Positions 1 through 7,219 of a stretch of 18,511 bases of DNA are shown here, piece after piece. The stretch lies in contig JACMMY010000192.1 of assembly GCA_014378805.1 (NCBI GenBank), positions 1-18,511 on the forward strand, in the 5' to 3' direction. Position 1 is the stretch's first letter. Each line of letters starts with the position of its first letter. The notes below the pieces were generated by a model, which did not search any database, had not been told where the DNA came from, and saw only the letters and a program-made list of their open reading frames with translations. This DNA is from Moraxellaceae bacterium (GTDB taxonomy: Bacteria > Pseudomonadota > Gammaproteobacteria > Pseudomonadales > Moraxellaceae). Position numbers and translations under genes: made by a program.

Positions 1-630
1 CGCAGCTTCGGCAGCGACGCGACGCGCGGCTTCTAAACGCGCTTCTTCAGCTTCGCGAACTTTTTTCTGTTCAGGCGTTTCATTAATTTTAACCGCACGT
101 TTTTTAACGACGACTTCTTTCTTTTCTGATGCTTTCTTATCAGTTTGTTGACGCATTGCATCAAGGGTCGCTTGATGTTTTGCGTCTGCTTCAGCGCGTG
201 CTTTTTCAGCTGCTTTTACTTCATCAGATTTATTATCTTGGGCTTTTTCTTGCGCAGATGCTTGAATACTGGCTTGAATGCGTGCTTTGGCCTCTAATTC
301 AAGCTTTGCACGTTCAGCGATTTGCACTGAAGGATCAGGTTTAACGAACGTATGCTTTTTTCGCACTTCAACGTTAATGGTTTTTGCTTTACCGTTAGAG
401 CTGGCAACTTTAGCAGTCCCCAGCGTTTTACGCTGTAAGGTAATTTGCTTGTCTTGGGCGGCTTGACCGTGGCTCTGTCTTAAATGAGCAACCAATTTTT
501 CTTGTTCACTATCGGTGACAAGCCCTGATGCTGTTCGCGCAGGTAATCCTGCTTCAACCAGTTGTGCCAGTAATTTTTCGACTGGGCGACCAACTTGTTG
601 TGCTAATTCGTTTACGGATTTATCCGCCAT
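1..630 (-). CDS. infB: Translation initiation factor IF-2, N-terminal part (cut by window edge)
   Basis: This is the first 210 codons of IF-2, the GTPase that places initiator tRNA on the 30S subunit; the reading frame stays open to the window edge, so the G domain and the rest are missing. The protein starts MADKSVNELAQQVGRPVEKL, which matches the small helical IF2_N domain (about residues 1-55). After that comes a long charged Lys/Ala/Glu/Gln-rich stretch (about 110-210), typical of the linker in proteobacterial IF-2. The ATG at 628-630 is preceded by AAGGT about 10 bases upstream. The gene lies downstream of nusA with a 211-base gap, in the conserved rimP-nusA-infB order. Identification rests on the N-terminal sequence plus synteny and is secure. 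Confidence 0.95.
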   Translation of the reverse strand, partial: MADKSVNELAQQVGRPVEKLLAQLVEAGLPARTASGLVTDSEQEKLVAHLRQSHGQAAQDKQITLQRKTLGTAKVASSNGKAKTINVEVRKKHTFVKPDPSVQIAERAKLELEAKARIQASIQASAQEKAQDNKSDEVKAAEKARAEADAKHQATLDAMRQQTDKKASEKKEVVVKKRAVKINETPEQKKVREAEEARLEAARRVAAEAA

Positions 631-796
631 GTGCTGCTACCTTATATACTCAAAACCAACATTCAAAATCATTAAGTTAAATCATGTGGGCCATCCTGTT
701 GATGACCCTGCGCAGGGCGCTCATATTAAGAAAACCATGCCAGTACAACTCCAATCGTTGTGAGGGCGCGAGCCTAAACATCATCAAGCACACGCT

Positions 797-832
797 AAAA
801 AATTTAGACGCACCTTGCGAACAAAGTGCGTC
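797..832 (-). terminator. Hairpin with T-rich tail between nusA and infB (terminator or attenuator)
   Basis: Read on the minus strand just after the nusA stop, GACGCAC and GTGCGTC form a perfect 7-bp stem around a 12-base loop, followed by TAAATTTTTT. That is the form of a Rho-independent terminator, though the T run starts a few bases after the stem. It sits inside an operon whose next gene, infB, must be made, so partial termination or attenuation is more likely than a full stop. The rest of the 211-base gap (631-841) has only a 12-base palindrome, CCCTGCGCAGGG at 706-717, and no ORF or clear promoter. Confidence 0.45.
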
Positions 833-841
833 ACGCTTGAA

Positions 842-2317
842 TTAGTTAAACCATGATTCGCGGGCTTTCATAATCAATTGACCTGCAGTCGCTGCATCGA
901 CGCCTAAGTCTTCGAGATCACCAACGGCTTGGTCTGCTAAGTCATCGATGGTCACGATACCATTCGCGGCTAATGAGAACGCCAACTCACGCTCCATCCC
1001 TTCCATGGCGAGCAATTCATCACTTGGATCTTGAATGCTTTCTTGTTGCAATAATTCATCCGCAATCGATGCGTCTTTAGCGCGAGATTGCAACATGGCG
1101 ATAGTATCGTCATCCAACCCTTCAATTTCATGAAAGGTTTCAGCTGGCACATAAGCCACTTCATCCAACGAAGTGAAGCCGAGTTCAACCAATGCACCGG
1201 CTAAATCTTGTTCAATTTCTAAACGTTGGATAAACAGATCCACATATTGTTGTGATTCTGATTGTTGACGAGCACGGTATTCATCTTCCAGCATCATATC
1301 AAGACGATAGCCAGTCAATTCAGAGGCCAAACGTACGTTTTGACCTTGTGTACCGATTGCGCGCGCAAGTTGATCGCTTGCAGCAAAAATAATGTCCGCA
1401 CTGTGTGCATCTTCATCGAGCACAATACCTGATACGTCTGCTGGCTCAAGTGCGCTGGCGATATATTGTGCAGGATCATCAGACCAGATCACCACGTCAA
1501 TGCGCTCGCCTTCCAGTTCTTGCTGTACCGCTTGAATACGTGTGCCACGCATACCGATACACGCGCCAACCGCATCAATGCGATGATCGTTGGTTTTAAC
1601 AGCGATTTTTGCGCGAACGCCTGGTTGACGTGCAGCCCCTTTGACTTCAATAATTTCTTCACTAATTTCAGGAACTTCTTTACGCATCAATGCAATCAGC
1701 ATTTCTGGACGTGAACGAGATAACAGAAGCTGTGCACCTTTGCCATCACGATTTACGCTATACAGAATAGCCGTTACGCGTTGTTTTGCACGCAACATTT
1801 CACGAGGAATCATTTCTTCGCGCGCTAAATAACCTTCAGCGTTATTACCTAAATCAATAATAAACCCATCTTTGGTTTGTTTTTTTACTTCACCATAAAT
1901 CAGTTCGCCAACACGCTCTGCGTATTCATCGGCGATCATTGCGCGTTCAGCTTCTCGAATTTTTTGCACAAGCACTTGCTTGGCCATTTGTGCGGCGATA
2001 CGACCAAATTCAATCGATGGAATCTGTTCTTCGCGAACATCACCCAGTTTCCACTGCGTTGGATCTAAGTCAGATAGGGCATCTTGTAGCCCCGGCATTT
2101 CATGATCTTCATCTGCAACAACAGTCCAAACACGAAAAGTATCGTATTCACCAGTCTTACGATCGATGGCTACACGGAGATCAACTTCATCGTGTTCGTA
2201 GAATTTTTTCTTAGTTGCAGCAACGAGCGCCTGTTCCATAGCCTCGAAAATTGCTTCACGGCTTACGCCTTTTTCGTTGCTGACGACTTCCACGACGGTC
2301 AGAATTTCACGACTCAT
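842..2317 (-). CDS. nusA: Transcription termination/antitermination factor NusA
   Basis: NusA binds RNA polymerase and nascent RNA and modulates pausing, termination and antitermination. The 491-residue product is close to the length of the E. coli protein. The order of parts is visible: polymerase-binding N-terminal domain (about 1-130), S1 domain (about 137-200, with DGFIIDLGNNAEGYL), KH1 with GMRG at 255-258, KH2 with GTQG at 322-325, then two acidic helix-hairpin-helix repeats (about 365-420 and 440-491), as in gammaproteobacterial NusA. The ATG is preceded by AAAGGTGA, a good Shine-Dalgarno site. It lies between rimP (121-base gap) and infB (211-base gap), as in many proteobacteria. A palindrome, GATTTCGAAATC (2329-2340), stands just upstream of the ribosome binding site. 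Confidence 0.97.
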   Translation of the reverse strand: MSREILTVVEVVSNEKGVSREAIFEAMEQALVAATKKKFYEHDEVDLRVAIDRKTGEYDTFRVWTVVADEDHEMPGLQDALSDLDPTQWKLGDVREEQIPSIEFGRIAAQMAKQVLVQKIREAERAMIADEYAERVGELIYGEVKKQTKDGFIIDLGNNAEGYLAREEMIPREMLRAKQRVTAILYSVNRDGKGAQLLLSRSRPEMLIALMRKEVPEISEEIIEVKGAARQPGVRAKIAVKTNDHRIDAVGACIGMRGTRIQAVQQELEGERIDVVIWSDDPAQYIASALEPADVSGIVLDEDAHSADIIFAASDQLARAIGTQGQNVRLASELTGYRLDMMLEDEYRARQQSESQQYVDLFIQRLEIEQDLAGALVELGFTSLDEVAYVPAETFHEIEGLDDDTIAMLQSRAKDASIADELLQQESIQDPSDELLAMEGMERELAFSLAANGIVTIDDLADQAVGDLEDLGVDAATAGQLIMKARESWFN

Positions 2318-2438
2318 AGGTCACCTTTGATTTCGAAATCATTTTAAAAAGTTAATCTAAAAAAACCAAAACAGTACTACTGATACTGAAAGAGATGTTA
2401 CGGGTGATGCGCCGAGCAGAGATCATCTACTCACATCG

Positions 2439-3044
2439 TTAAACGGGTGCATATACCAAATTTGCTTTATCAATATTATCTGCGTCAATGATGACATTTG
2501 CACCCTCTAACGTCACGGTTAATACTTCATTTTCAATTGAAACGAGTAGACCTGTGAGTTTGCGACGATTTGAAACGGGTGCAATCAAACGTAAATGAAC
2601 AGTTTGACCGACAAAGCCAAGCATTTGATCTAAGGTAAAAAATGGACGATCCCAACCGGGTGACGACACTTCAAGGACATATTCACCTGAAATCGGATCA
2701 TGCACATCCAGCACACCATTCACTTGATGGGTGACTTTCACACAGTCTTGCACGCCGATACCGACACCCACTTCTGAGGTTTCACCATCAAAGTCTTCAT
2801 CTGAGGCATTATCGAGATCAGCAGCGGGTTCGATATCCGCTTGATCTGGATTAGACGCAGGAACAGAGAAACCCGCTGGCAGTGCGGGTTTCTCGCCAGT
2901 GATATCTGGGCGATCAATATAAATACGTAATAATGAACGTTTACCTTGCGGCAGAAATTCAAGTCCCCACAGATCGACGCCACACACTGCAACTGCAGGT
3001 TGTATGAGATCAAAAAGAGTTTGGGTTTTTTGGGATAGCTTCAT
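2439..3044 (-). CDS. rimP: Ribosome maturation factor RimP with an acidic insertion
   Basis: RimP helps assemble the 30S subunit. The 201-residue product is longer than the usual 150-175. The N-terminal part (1-45, ending LLRIYIDRPD), the central motif HQVNGVLDVHDPISGEYVLE (residues 106-125) with SSPGWDRPF (127-135), and the C-terminal Sm-like part (about 140-201) all match the family. Between IDRPD and GIGVQDCVKV is an additional segment, about residues 46-94, rich in Pro, Asp, Glu and Ala with no hydrophobic core, probably a flexible surface loop. Related genera have a shorter insert here as far as I recall. The start ATG has no clear Shine-Dalgarno sequence, but the N-terminal sequence fits the family. 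The gene is followed by nusA and infB and preceded by the tRNA-fMet terminator, so it needs read-through or its own promoter in 3045-3170; I see no convincing promoter there. Confidence 0.93.
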   Translation of the reverse strand: MKLSQKTQTLFDLIQPAVAVCGVDLWGLEFLPQGKRSLLRIYIDRPDITGEKPALPAGFSVPASNPDQADIEPAADLDNASDEDFDGETSEVGVGIGVQDCVKVTHQVNGVLDVHDPISGEYVLEVSSPGWDRPFFTLDQMLGFVGQTVHLRLIAPVSNRRKLTGLLVSIENEVLTVTLEGANVIIDADNIDKANLVYAPV

Positions 3045-3175
3045 GTTTGGTCTGTACGCTGTTCTATATAGTAATGGAATATCACATCACGGTAGTACGG
3101 TTATTCAGCCGCTTGTTCTTCAAGACGTCACACGCAAAAAACAATATTCAAGAAGCATTCAAGTAACGTGAACGA

Positions 3176-3204
3176 CAAAAACAAAAAATGGGCATTAGCC
3201 CATT
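3176..3204 (-). terminator. Intrinsic terminator after tRNA-fMet
   Basis: On the minus strand AATGGGC and GCCCATT form a 7-bp stem around a TAAT loop, followed directly by a T-rich tail (TTTTGTTTTTG). It lies about 100 bases downstream of tRNA-fMet and 130 bases upstream of rimP. The tRNA transcript probably ends here in part, as happens at metY in E. coli, where read-through feeds rimP-nusA-infB. Confidence 0.8.
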
Positions 3205-3306
3205 CTTTAACAGGTCATTTAAATATCTGGTGATAATTAAACTACTGTACGAAAAATCACAAGAACTTAAGCAATGCTGTTCGTTCTCTGCGTCTTCCAA
3301 AATAAG

Positions 3307-3383
<77 letters not shown>

Positions 3384-3396
3384 TCAACTGGATGGC

Positions 3397-3425
3397 ATAT
3401 TATGCCTATCCTTACCTTCTGTCAA
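3397..3425 (-). promoter_or_regulatory. Sigma70 promoter of tRNA-fMet
   Basis: On the minus strand a perfect -35 box TTGACA is followed by 17 bases and the -10 box TAATAT, placing the start about 7 bases before the mature tRNA 5' end. The bases after the -10 are GC-rich (GCCATCC), as in growth-rate-controlled stable RNA promoters. An inverted repeat, GGCAT-ATT-ATGCC (3394-3406), spans the -10 box. Confidence 0.85.
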
Positions 3426-3507
3426 CATTTAATTTGCTTGACTCCAATATTTATATTTTGTATTCAGTGAAAAATAAATTATTTCATTTCAACAAATTAT
3501 AAAATCA

Positions 3508-3592
3508 TGGTGCGGAAGGGGGGACTTGAACCCCCACGCTGTTAAGCACTACCACCTCAAGGTAGCGTGTCTACCAATTCCACCACCCCCGC
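3508..3592 (-). tRNA. leuU: tRNA-Leu (GAG anticodon)
   Basis: An 85-base class II tRNA with encoded CCA: acceptor GCGGGGG paired to CTTCCGC, anticodon stem CTACC/GGTAG with loop TTGAGGT (anticodon GAG, reading CUC and CUU), a long variable arm, and a GTTCAAG T-loop. It starts only 29 bases after the secG stop with no room for a separate promoter outside the secG coding end, so it is probably processed from the tpiA-secG transcript. The order secG-leuU-metY-rimP is the same as in E. coli. The 124 bases between the two tRNAs hold the tRNA-fMet promoter and otherwise AT-rich DNA. Confidence 0.97.
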
Positions 3593-3621
3593 AAGAAGGA
3601 CGACAAGTCTACTTGATTAAA

Positions 3622-3963
3622 CTACGGATTGGAAGGGGTTTGTGCAGGTGTTGTTGGAATTGTTGTGACTGGTGCTGGCGCGGAAGTCACAGGCGTCGAC
3701 GCTGGTGCAGTCAAACTGTACAATTCTTGCGCATTATGTTTGGCGAAAATTGCCAGCGTTAAACTGGTTATGAAGAAAATAGTTGTCAGTACTGCAGTTG
3801 ATTTTGTTAAGAAGTTAGCAGAACCCGATGCGCCAAAAACGGTGTTTGATGCACCTGCACCAAATGATGCGCCGGCTTCAGCGCCTTTACCTTGTTGAAG
3901 CAAAATCAGACCGATCATGCCCAGTGCAACCAAAATATGTAATACCAGAACCAGCGTTTCCAC
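3622..3963 (-). CDS. secG: Protein translocase subunit SecG
   Basis: SecG is the small inner-membrane subunit that assists SecYEG in exporting proteins. Two hydrophobic helices are visible (LVLVLHILVALGMIGLILL near the N-terminus, and STAVLTTIFFITSLTLAIF), linked by the conserved QQGKGAEAGASFG and GASNTVFGASGSANFLT loop. A Thr/Pro/Ala/Ser tail of about 30 residues follows. Three starts are possible after the tpiA stop: GTG (3975), ATG (3969) and GTG (3963). I prefer 3963 because GGAG stands six bases before it and the protein then begins (V)ETLVLVLH, matching the family; the ATG has no correctly spaced ribosome site. The tpiA stop is 14 bases upstream (2-8 for the other starts), so the two genes are coupled, as in many proteobacteria. 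Confidence 0.92.
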   Translation of the reverse strand: METLVLVLHILVALGMIGLILLQQGKGAEAGASFGAGASNTVFGASGSANFLTKSTAVLTTIFFITSLTLAIFAKHNAQELYSLTAPASTPVTSAPAPVTTIPTTPAQTPSNP

Positions 3964-3977
3964 GTTCATCTCCACGC

Positions 3978-4790
3978 TTAGGCGATATCAAACGCTTGGG
4001 CGATTTGCAAAAAAGAATCAGCATCAAGTGATGCACCACCCACCAACGCACCGTCAATATCAGGACATTTGGCGAGCAAGTACGCATTATCCGACTTTAC
4101 ACTGCCGCCGTAAAGTAGGCTGGTCTGATTTAACTCAGCTCTTATCTGAGTCAGCATCTGACGTAATGAGCCATGCATTTGTTGTGCATCTTCAGGGCTG
4201 GCGGTGCGTCCAGTGCCAATGGCCCAAACAGGTTCATAAGCAATGATCAGTTTATTGATGTCTATATTTGTTAAAATATCGGTATGTGCTTGGATTTGGG
4301 CGGTGACGACATTCATCGCTTGACCTGCTTCTCGCTGTTCTAAAGTTTCACCAACACACCAAATGACACCCAAACCCGTATCAAGTGTCGCGCGAATTTT
4401 TTGACTGATTAACTTTTCATCTTCATGATGGATGGTGCGGCGCTCTGAATGACCGATAATGACCCATTCGATACCTGCTTCTTTAAGTAGGTCTGCTGAA
4501 ATATCACCAGTAAAAGCACCTGTGTTGCGCGTGATTGCGGTGTCTTGCGCGACCAGTTGAATCTGAGCAGAAGCTTGTTCAAGAATACTTTTTATTGCGA
4601 GCATGTGTAGTGTAGTGGGTGCAATCGCCAGTTTACATCTGGATAATGATGTTGTTTTTACAAGATTTTCTGATAACTTCTCGGTAAGTGATTTTGCGGT
4701 AGCAAGGCTTGGATTCATTTTCCAGTTGCCAATGACCCAATGCTGACGAATCGCGGTTGTTGAGGGTGTAATCGTTGTAGACGTAGACAT
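3978..4790 (-). CDS. tpiA: Triosephosphate isomerase
   Basis: TpiA interconverts dihydroxyacetone phosphate and glyceraldehyde 3-phosphate in glycolysis and gluconeogenesis. The full catalytic set is present in 270 residues: N22 and K24 in GNWKMN, H114 in IIGHSERR, E186 in AYEPVWAIGTG, and the phosphate-binding YGGS (227-230) and GALVGGASL (247-255) loops. The first 16 or so residues (Ser/Thr-rich) extend beyond the usual bacterial start, but no other ATG occurs before residue 25, which lies inside the active-site motif, so the start must be upstream of it. Ribosome binding is weak (AAAAG). It is the first gene of the minus-strand run tpiA-secG-tRNA-Leu; the 79-base gap to the divergent DUF1653 gene must hold both promoters, neither of which is close to consensus. 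Confidence 0.97.
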   Translation of the reverse strand: MSTSTTITPSTTAIRQHWVIGNWKMNPSLATAKSLTEKLSENLVKTTSLSRCKLAIAPTTLHMLAIKSILEQASAQIQLVAQDTAITRNTGAFTGDISADLLKEAGIEWVIIGHSERRTIHHEDEKLISQKIRATLDTGLGVIWCVGETLEQREAGQAMNVVTAQIQAHTDILTNIDINKLIIAYEPVWAIGTGRTASPEDAQQMHGSLRQMLTQIRAELNQTSLLYGGSVKSDNAYLLAKCPDIDGALVGGASLDADSFLQIAQAFDIA

Positions 4791-4869
4791 ATTAAGCGCT
4801 TTTCATTTTAGATTTAGGGTAATTCTAGCGCAAAGTGCACCTGAAAAAACATCAATTGAGGTTCAAGAA

Positions 4870-5148
4870 ATGTTGGAAGCGAGTATGCAAGAGGGTTTAG
4901 ATCAAGCGATGAGTCAGTTAAAAGAAGGACGTTACCGTCATTATAAAGGGCAGTATTATCAAGTTTTGGCAACGGCTCGGCATTCTGAAACGCGCGAATG
5001 GCTCGTTGTTTATCGTTGTTTATATGATGATTTCAGTATTTGGGTTAGGCCGCTATCAATGTTTATTGAATCGGTAAGTTTAGATAATGGAAAAACTGTG
5101 CCTAGGTTTACATATTTTTCACCGATGCCGAGTGATTTATCGAGCTAA
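4870..5148 (+). CDS. DUF1653 family protein
   Basis: A 92-residue soluble protein. Residues about 19-82 carry the DUF1653 pattern: G-RYRHYKGQYYQVL, then ARHSETREWLVVYRCLYDDF, IWVRPLSMF and VPRF. The fold is a compact beta domain; the biochemical role is not known. The first 18 residues form a likely amphipathic helix rich in Met and Gln. GAGG stands eight bases before the ATG. It sits alone between divergent tpiA and the pilus genes; in related bacteria a DUF1653 gene often lies in this neighbourhood as far as I recall. There is no sign of membrane segments or export. Confidence 0.85.
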   Translation: MLEASMQEGLDQAMSQLKEGRYRHYKGQYYQVLATARHSETREWLVVYRCLYDDFSIWVRPLSMFIESVSLDNGKTVPRFTYFSPMPSDLSS

Positions 5149-5255
5149 TGATAACGAGATGTAAAAATAATGATAAAGACATCAGATAATTGATGAAAAA
5201 TTTATCTAAACTGGTTCATGTTACTTTAAAATCACCTACAACCTGTTTTATCTGA

Positions 5256-5284
5256 TTGTACGCGCCGACTGAGTGCGTTATAGT
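5256..5284 (+). promoter_or_regulatory. Candidate sigma70 promoter of pilB
   Basis: TTGTAC, 17 bases, then TATAGT lie 40 bases before the pilB ATG in the 175-base gap after the DUF1653 gene. The -10 matches five of six consensus bases, the -35 about three. A small hairpin, CTCAC-GGAT-GTGAG (5292-5305), would fall at the very 5' end of the transcript. A second weak inverted repeat, AGATAA/TTATCT, is at 5184-5207. I see no sigma54 -24/-12 element. Confidence 0.5.
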
Positions 5285-5323
5285 CAGAGAACTCACGGAT
5301 GTGAGATAGCTGATAACTAACGG

Positions 5324-7048
5324 ATGATAGAGTTAATGTCTGGACAACCAATATCTTTTGGGGGGTTAGCCCGTCAGATTGTCAATGAAGGGATCGTCAG
5401 TGCTGAAATGATGCAGCGCGCGATTACTGACGCTCAGATGGAAAAAGTAACGCTCATTAACTATTTGGTCACTCGAAAGTTAGCCAAAGCAGACAAGATT
5501 GCTTGGGTCATCGCCCGTGAGTTTGGTGACGCTTTATTCGATTTGGATACGCTTGATCCTGAAATTATTCCGAAAGATATTATTGACGAAAAAATTATTC
5601 GCCAATTCTCTGTAATCCCAATCTATAAACGCGGTTCTCGACTGTTTGTTGCGATGAGCGATCCAACGCGTGCAGATGCTTTGGAGGCGATTCGTTTTGG
5701 CAGTCGACTTGCTGTCGAAGCGGTGGTTGTTGAGGAAGATAAGCTTGTTAAGTTGATAGAGCGCCAATATGAGGTAATGACTACTGCAGAATTCAGTGGT
5801 TTTGAGGGTGATTCAGACTTAGATGTTGAAACTGAAAATACCAGTGATAAAAATACAGATAATGGTGCGAGTGGTGCTGAAGAAGCGCCCGTTGTTAAAT
5901 TTATTAATAAAATGCTGGTCGATGCGATTCGGATGGGTGCCTCGGATTTACATTTCGAGCCTTACGAAAAAAGTTATCGTATACGTTATCGCGTTGATGG
6001 TGTCATGCGTGAAGTTGCTAAACCTCCAATTCAAATGGCGAATAAGTTGGCAGCGCGTTTAAAAGTCATGTCGCAGATGGATATTTCAGAACGCCGAATG
6101 CCACAAGATGGTCGGATAAAACTTAAAGTATCTAAAACGAAAGCGATTGATTTCCGTGTAAACTCATTACCAACGCTGTATGGTGAAAAAATCGTTTTAC
6201 GTATTTTGGATGCTTCGAGTGCGATGCTTGGGATTGATGCATTGGGTTATGAGCCAGCACAAAAAGAGTTATTTATGGCAGCTCTTGAGCGTCCTCAAGG
6301 GATGTTGCTGATTACAGGCCCGACTGGTTCTGGTAAAACAGTATCGTTGTACACGGGTTTGAATATCTTAAATACAGTTGATACCAATATTTCCACGGCG
6401 GAAGATCCTGTAGAAATTAATCTTGAAGGGATTAATCAGGTTCAGGTTAACTTAAAAACGGGACTGACTTTTGCTGTCGCACTGCGCGCTTTCTTACGTC
6501 AAGATCCTGATATTGTGATGGTCGGTGAAATTCGTGATCTAGAAACTGCAGAGATTGCGGTTAAAGCGGCGCAGACAGGTCATATGGTCATGTCAACGCT
6601 ACATACGAATAGTGCGCCTGAAACATTGACGCGTTTGCGCAATATGGGTGTTCCTTCTTTTAATATTGCTACATCGGTTAATTTGGTCATCGCTCAGCGA
6701 TTAACGCGTAGATTGTGTCCAGCATGTAAGCAACTTTCTGATATTCCAAAAAAAAGTTTAAAAGAAATGGGTTTTACTGATGAGGATATTGCAACAGGTT
6801 TTAAGGTTTATCAGCCTGTCGGTTGTTCAGAATGTCGAGATGGTTATAAGGGTCGAGTCGGAATCTACGAGGTGATGAAAGTCACATCAGAGATCGCTCG
6901 AATCATTATGGAAGAAGGTAATTCGATTGAAATTGCTGAAGCAGCACGACGTGCAGGATTTAATGATTTGCGTCGTTCAGGTTTGGAAAAAGTGATGCAG
7001 GGTGTTACGAGTTTACAAGAAATTAACCGTGTCACTGGCGGCGAGTAA
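5324..7048 (+). CDS. pilB: Type IV pilus assembly ATPase PilB
   Basis: PilB is the cytoplasmic hexameric ATPase that drives pilus extension. The 574-residue protein has the N-terminal MshEN/T2SSE_N region (about 1-150), a short acidic Asn/Asp-rich linker (about 165-185), then the GspE-type ATPase. Visible motifs: Walker A GPTGSGKT at 332-339, Walker B DPDIVMVGEIRD at 394-405 with catalytic E402, and the His box around H420-H427 (HMVMSTLHTN). The four zinc cysteines are C465, C468, C501 and C504. PilB rather than PilT is indicated by length, the MshEN domain and the tetracysteine zinc site. No strong Shine-Dalgarno precedes the ATG; a second ATG four codons in (5336) is possible. It is followed by pilC and pilD. 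Confidence 0.96.
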   Translation: MIELMSGQPISFGGLARQIVNEGIVSAEMMQRAITDAQMEKVTLINYLVTRKLAKADKIAWVIAREFGDALFDLDTLDPEIIPKDIIDEKIIRQFSVIPIYKRGSRLFVAMSDPTRADALEAIRFGSRLAVEAVVVEEDKLVKLIERQYEVMTTAEFSGFEGDSDLDVETENTSDKNTDNGASGAEEAPVVKFINKMLVDAIRMGASDLHFEPYEKSYRIRYRVDGVMREVAKPPIQMANKLAARLKVMSQMDISERRMPQDGRIKLKVSKTKAIDFRVNSLPTLYGEKIVLRILDASSAMLGIDALGYEPAQKELFMAALERPQGMLLITGPTGSGKTVSLYTGLNILNTVDTNISTAEDPVEINLEGINQVQVNLKTGLTFAVALRAFLRQDPDIVMVGEIRDLETAEIAVKAAQTGHMVMSTLHTNSAPETLTRLRNMGVPSFNIATSVNLVIAQRLTRRLCPACKQLSDIPKKSLKEMGFTDEDIATGFKVYQPVGCSECRDGYKGRVGIYEVMKVTSEIARIIMEEGNSIEIAEAARRAGFNDLRRSGLEKVMQGVTSLQEINRVTGGE

Positions 7049-7076
7049 CGGATTTAAGTTGCGATATAAATTAACC

Positions 7077-7105
7077 TTGCTTAAAACAAGGCTCGTTTGT
7101 ATAAA
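7077..7105 (+). promoter_or_regulatory. Candidate sigma70 promoter of pilC
   Basis: TTGCTT, 17 bases, then TATAAA lie in the 171-base gap between pilB and pilC, about 115 bases before the pilC ATG. The -10 matches five of six consensus bases. The -35 overlaps a small stem (CCTTG/CAAGG, 7075-7091). This could give pilCD expression separate from pilB. Confidence 0.45.
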
Positions 7106-7170
7106 AAGGTAAAATTTTGAAAGAGTTGTTGTCTCGCATTTATGTGAGCAATTAAGAAATAAGGGATGAT

Positions 7171-7200
7171 GTGTTGCTTTTGAAGTTCGAATAGCAACAC
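7171..7200 (+). repeat. Inverted repeat in the pilC leader
   Basis: GTGTTGC (7171-7177) and GCAACAC (7194-7200) are perfect 7-base arms around a 16-base loop, 20 bases before the pilC start. No T run follows, so it is not a standard terminator. It may be an mRNA hairpin or a protein site. Confidence 0.6.
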
Positions 7201-7219
7201 GCTAATAAAGAGAGCAAAC

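Noticed and set aside
1..630. Plus-strand ORFs opposite infB
   Set aside because: They lie antisense to a clear IF-2 N-terminus and have low-complexity Leu-rich products produced by the repetitive Lys/Ala/Glu codons.
3120..3175. Direct repeat ATTCAAG-AAGC-ATTCAAG near the rimP leader
   Set aside because: Only two 7-base copies in AT-rich DNA; not enough to call a repeat or operator.
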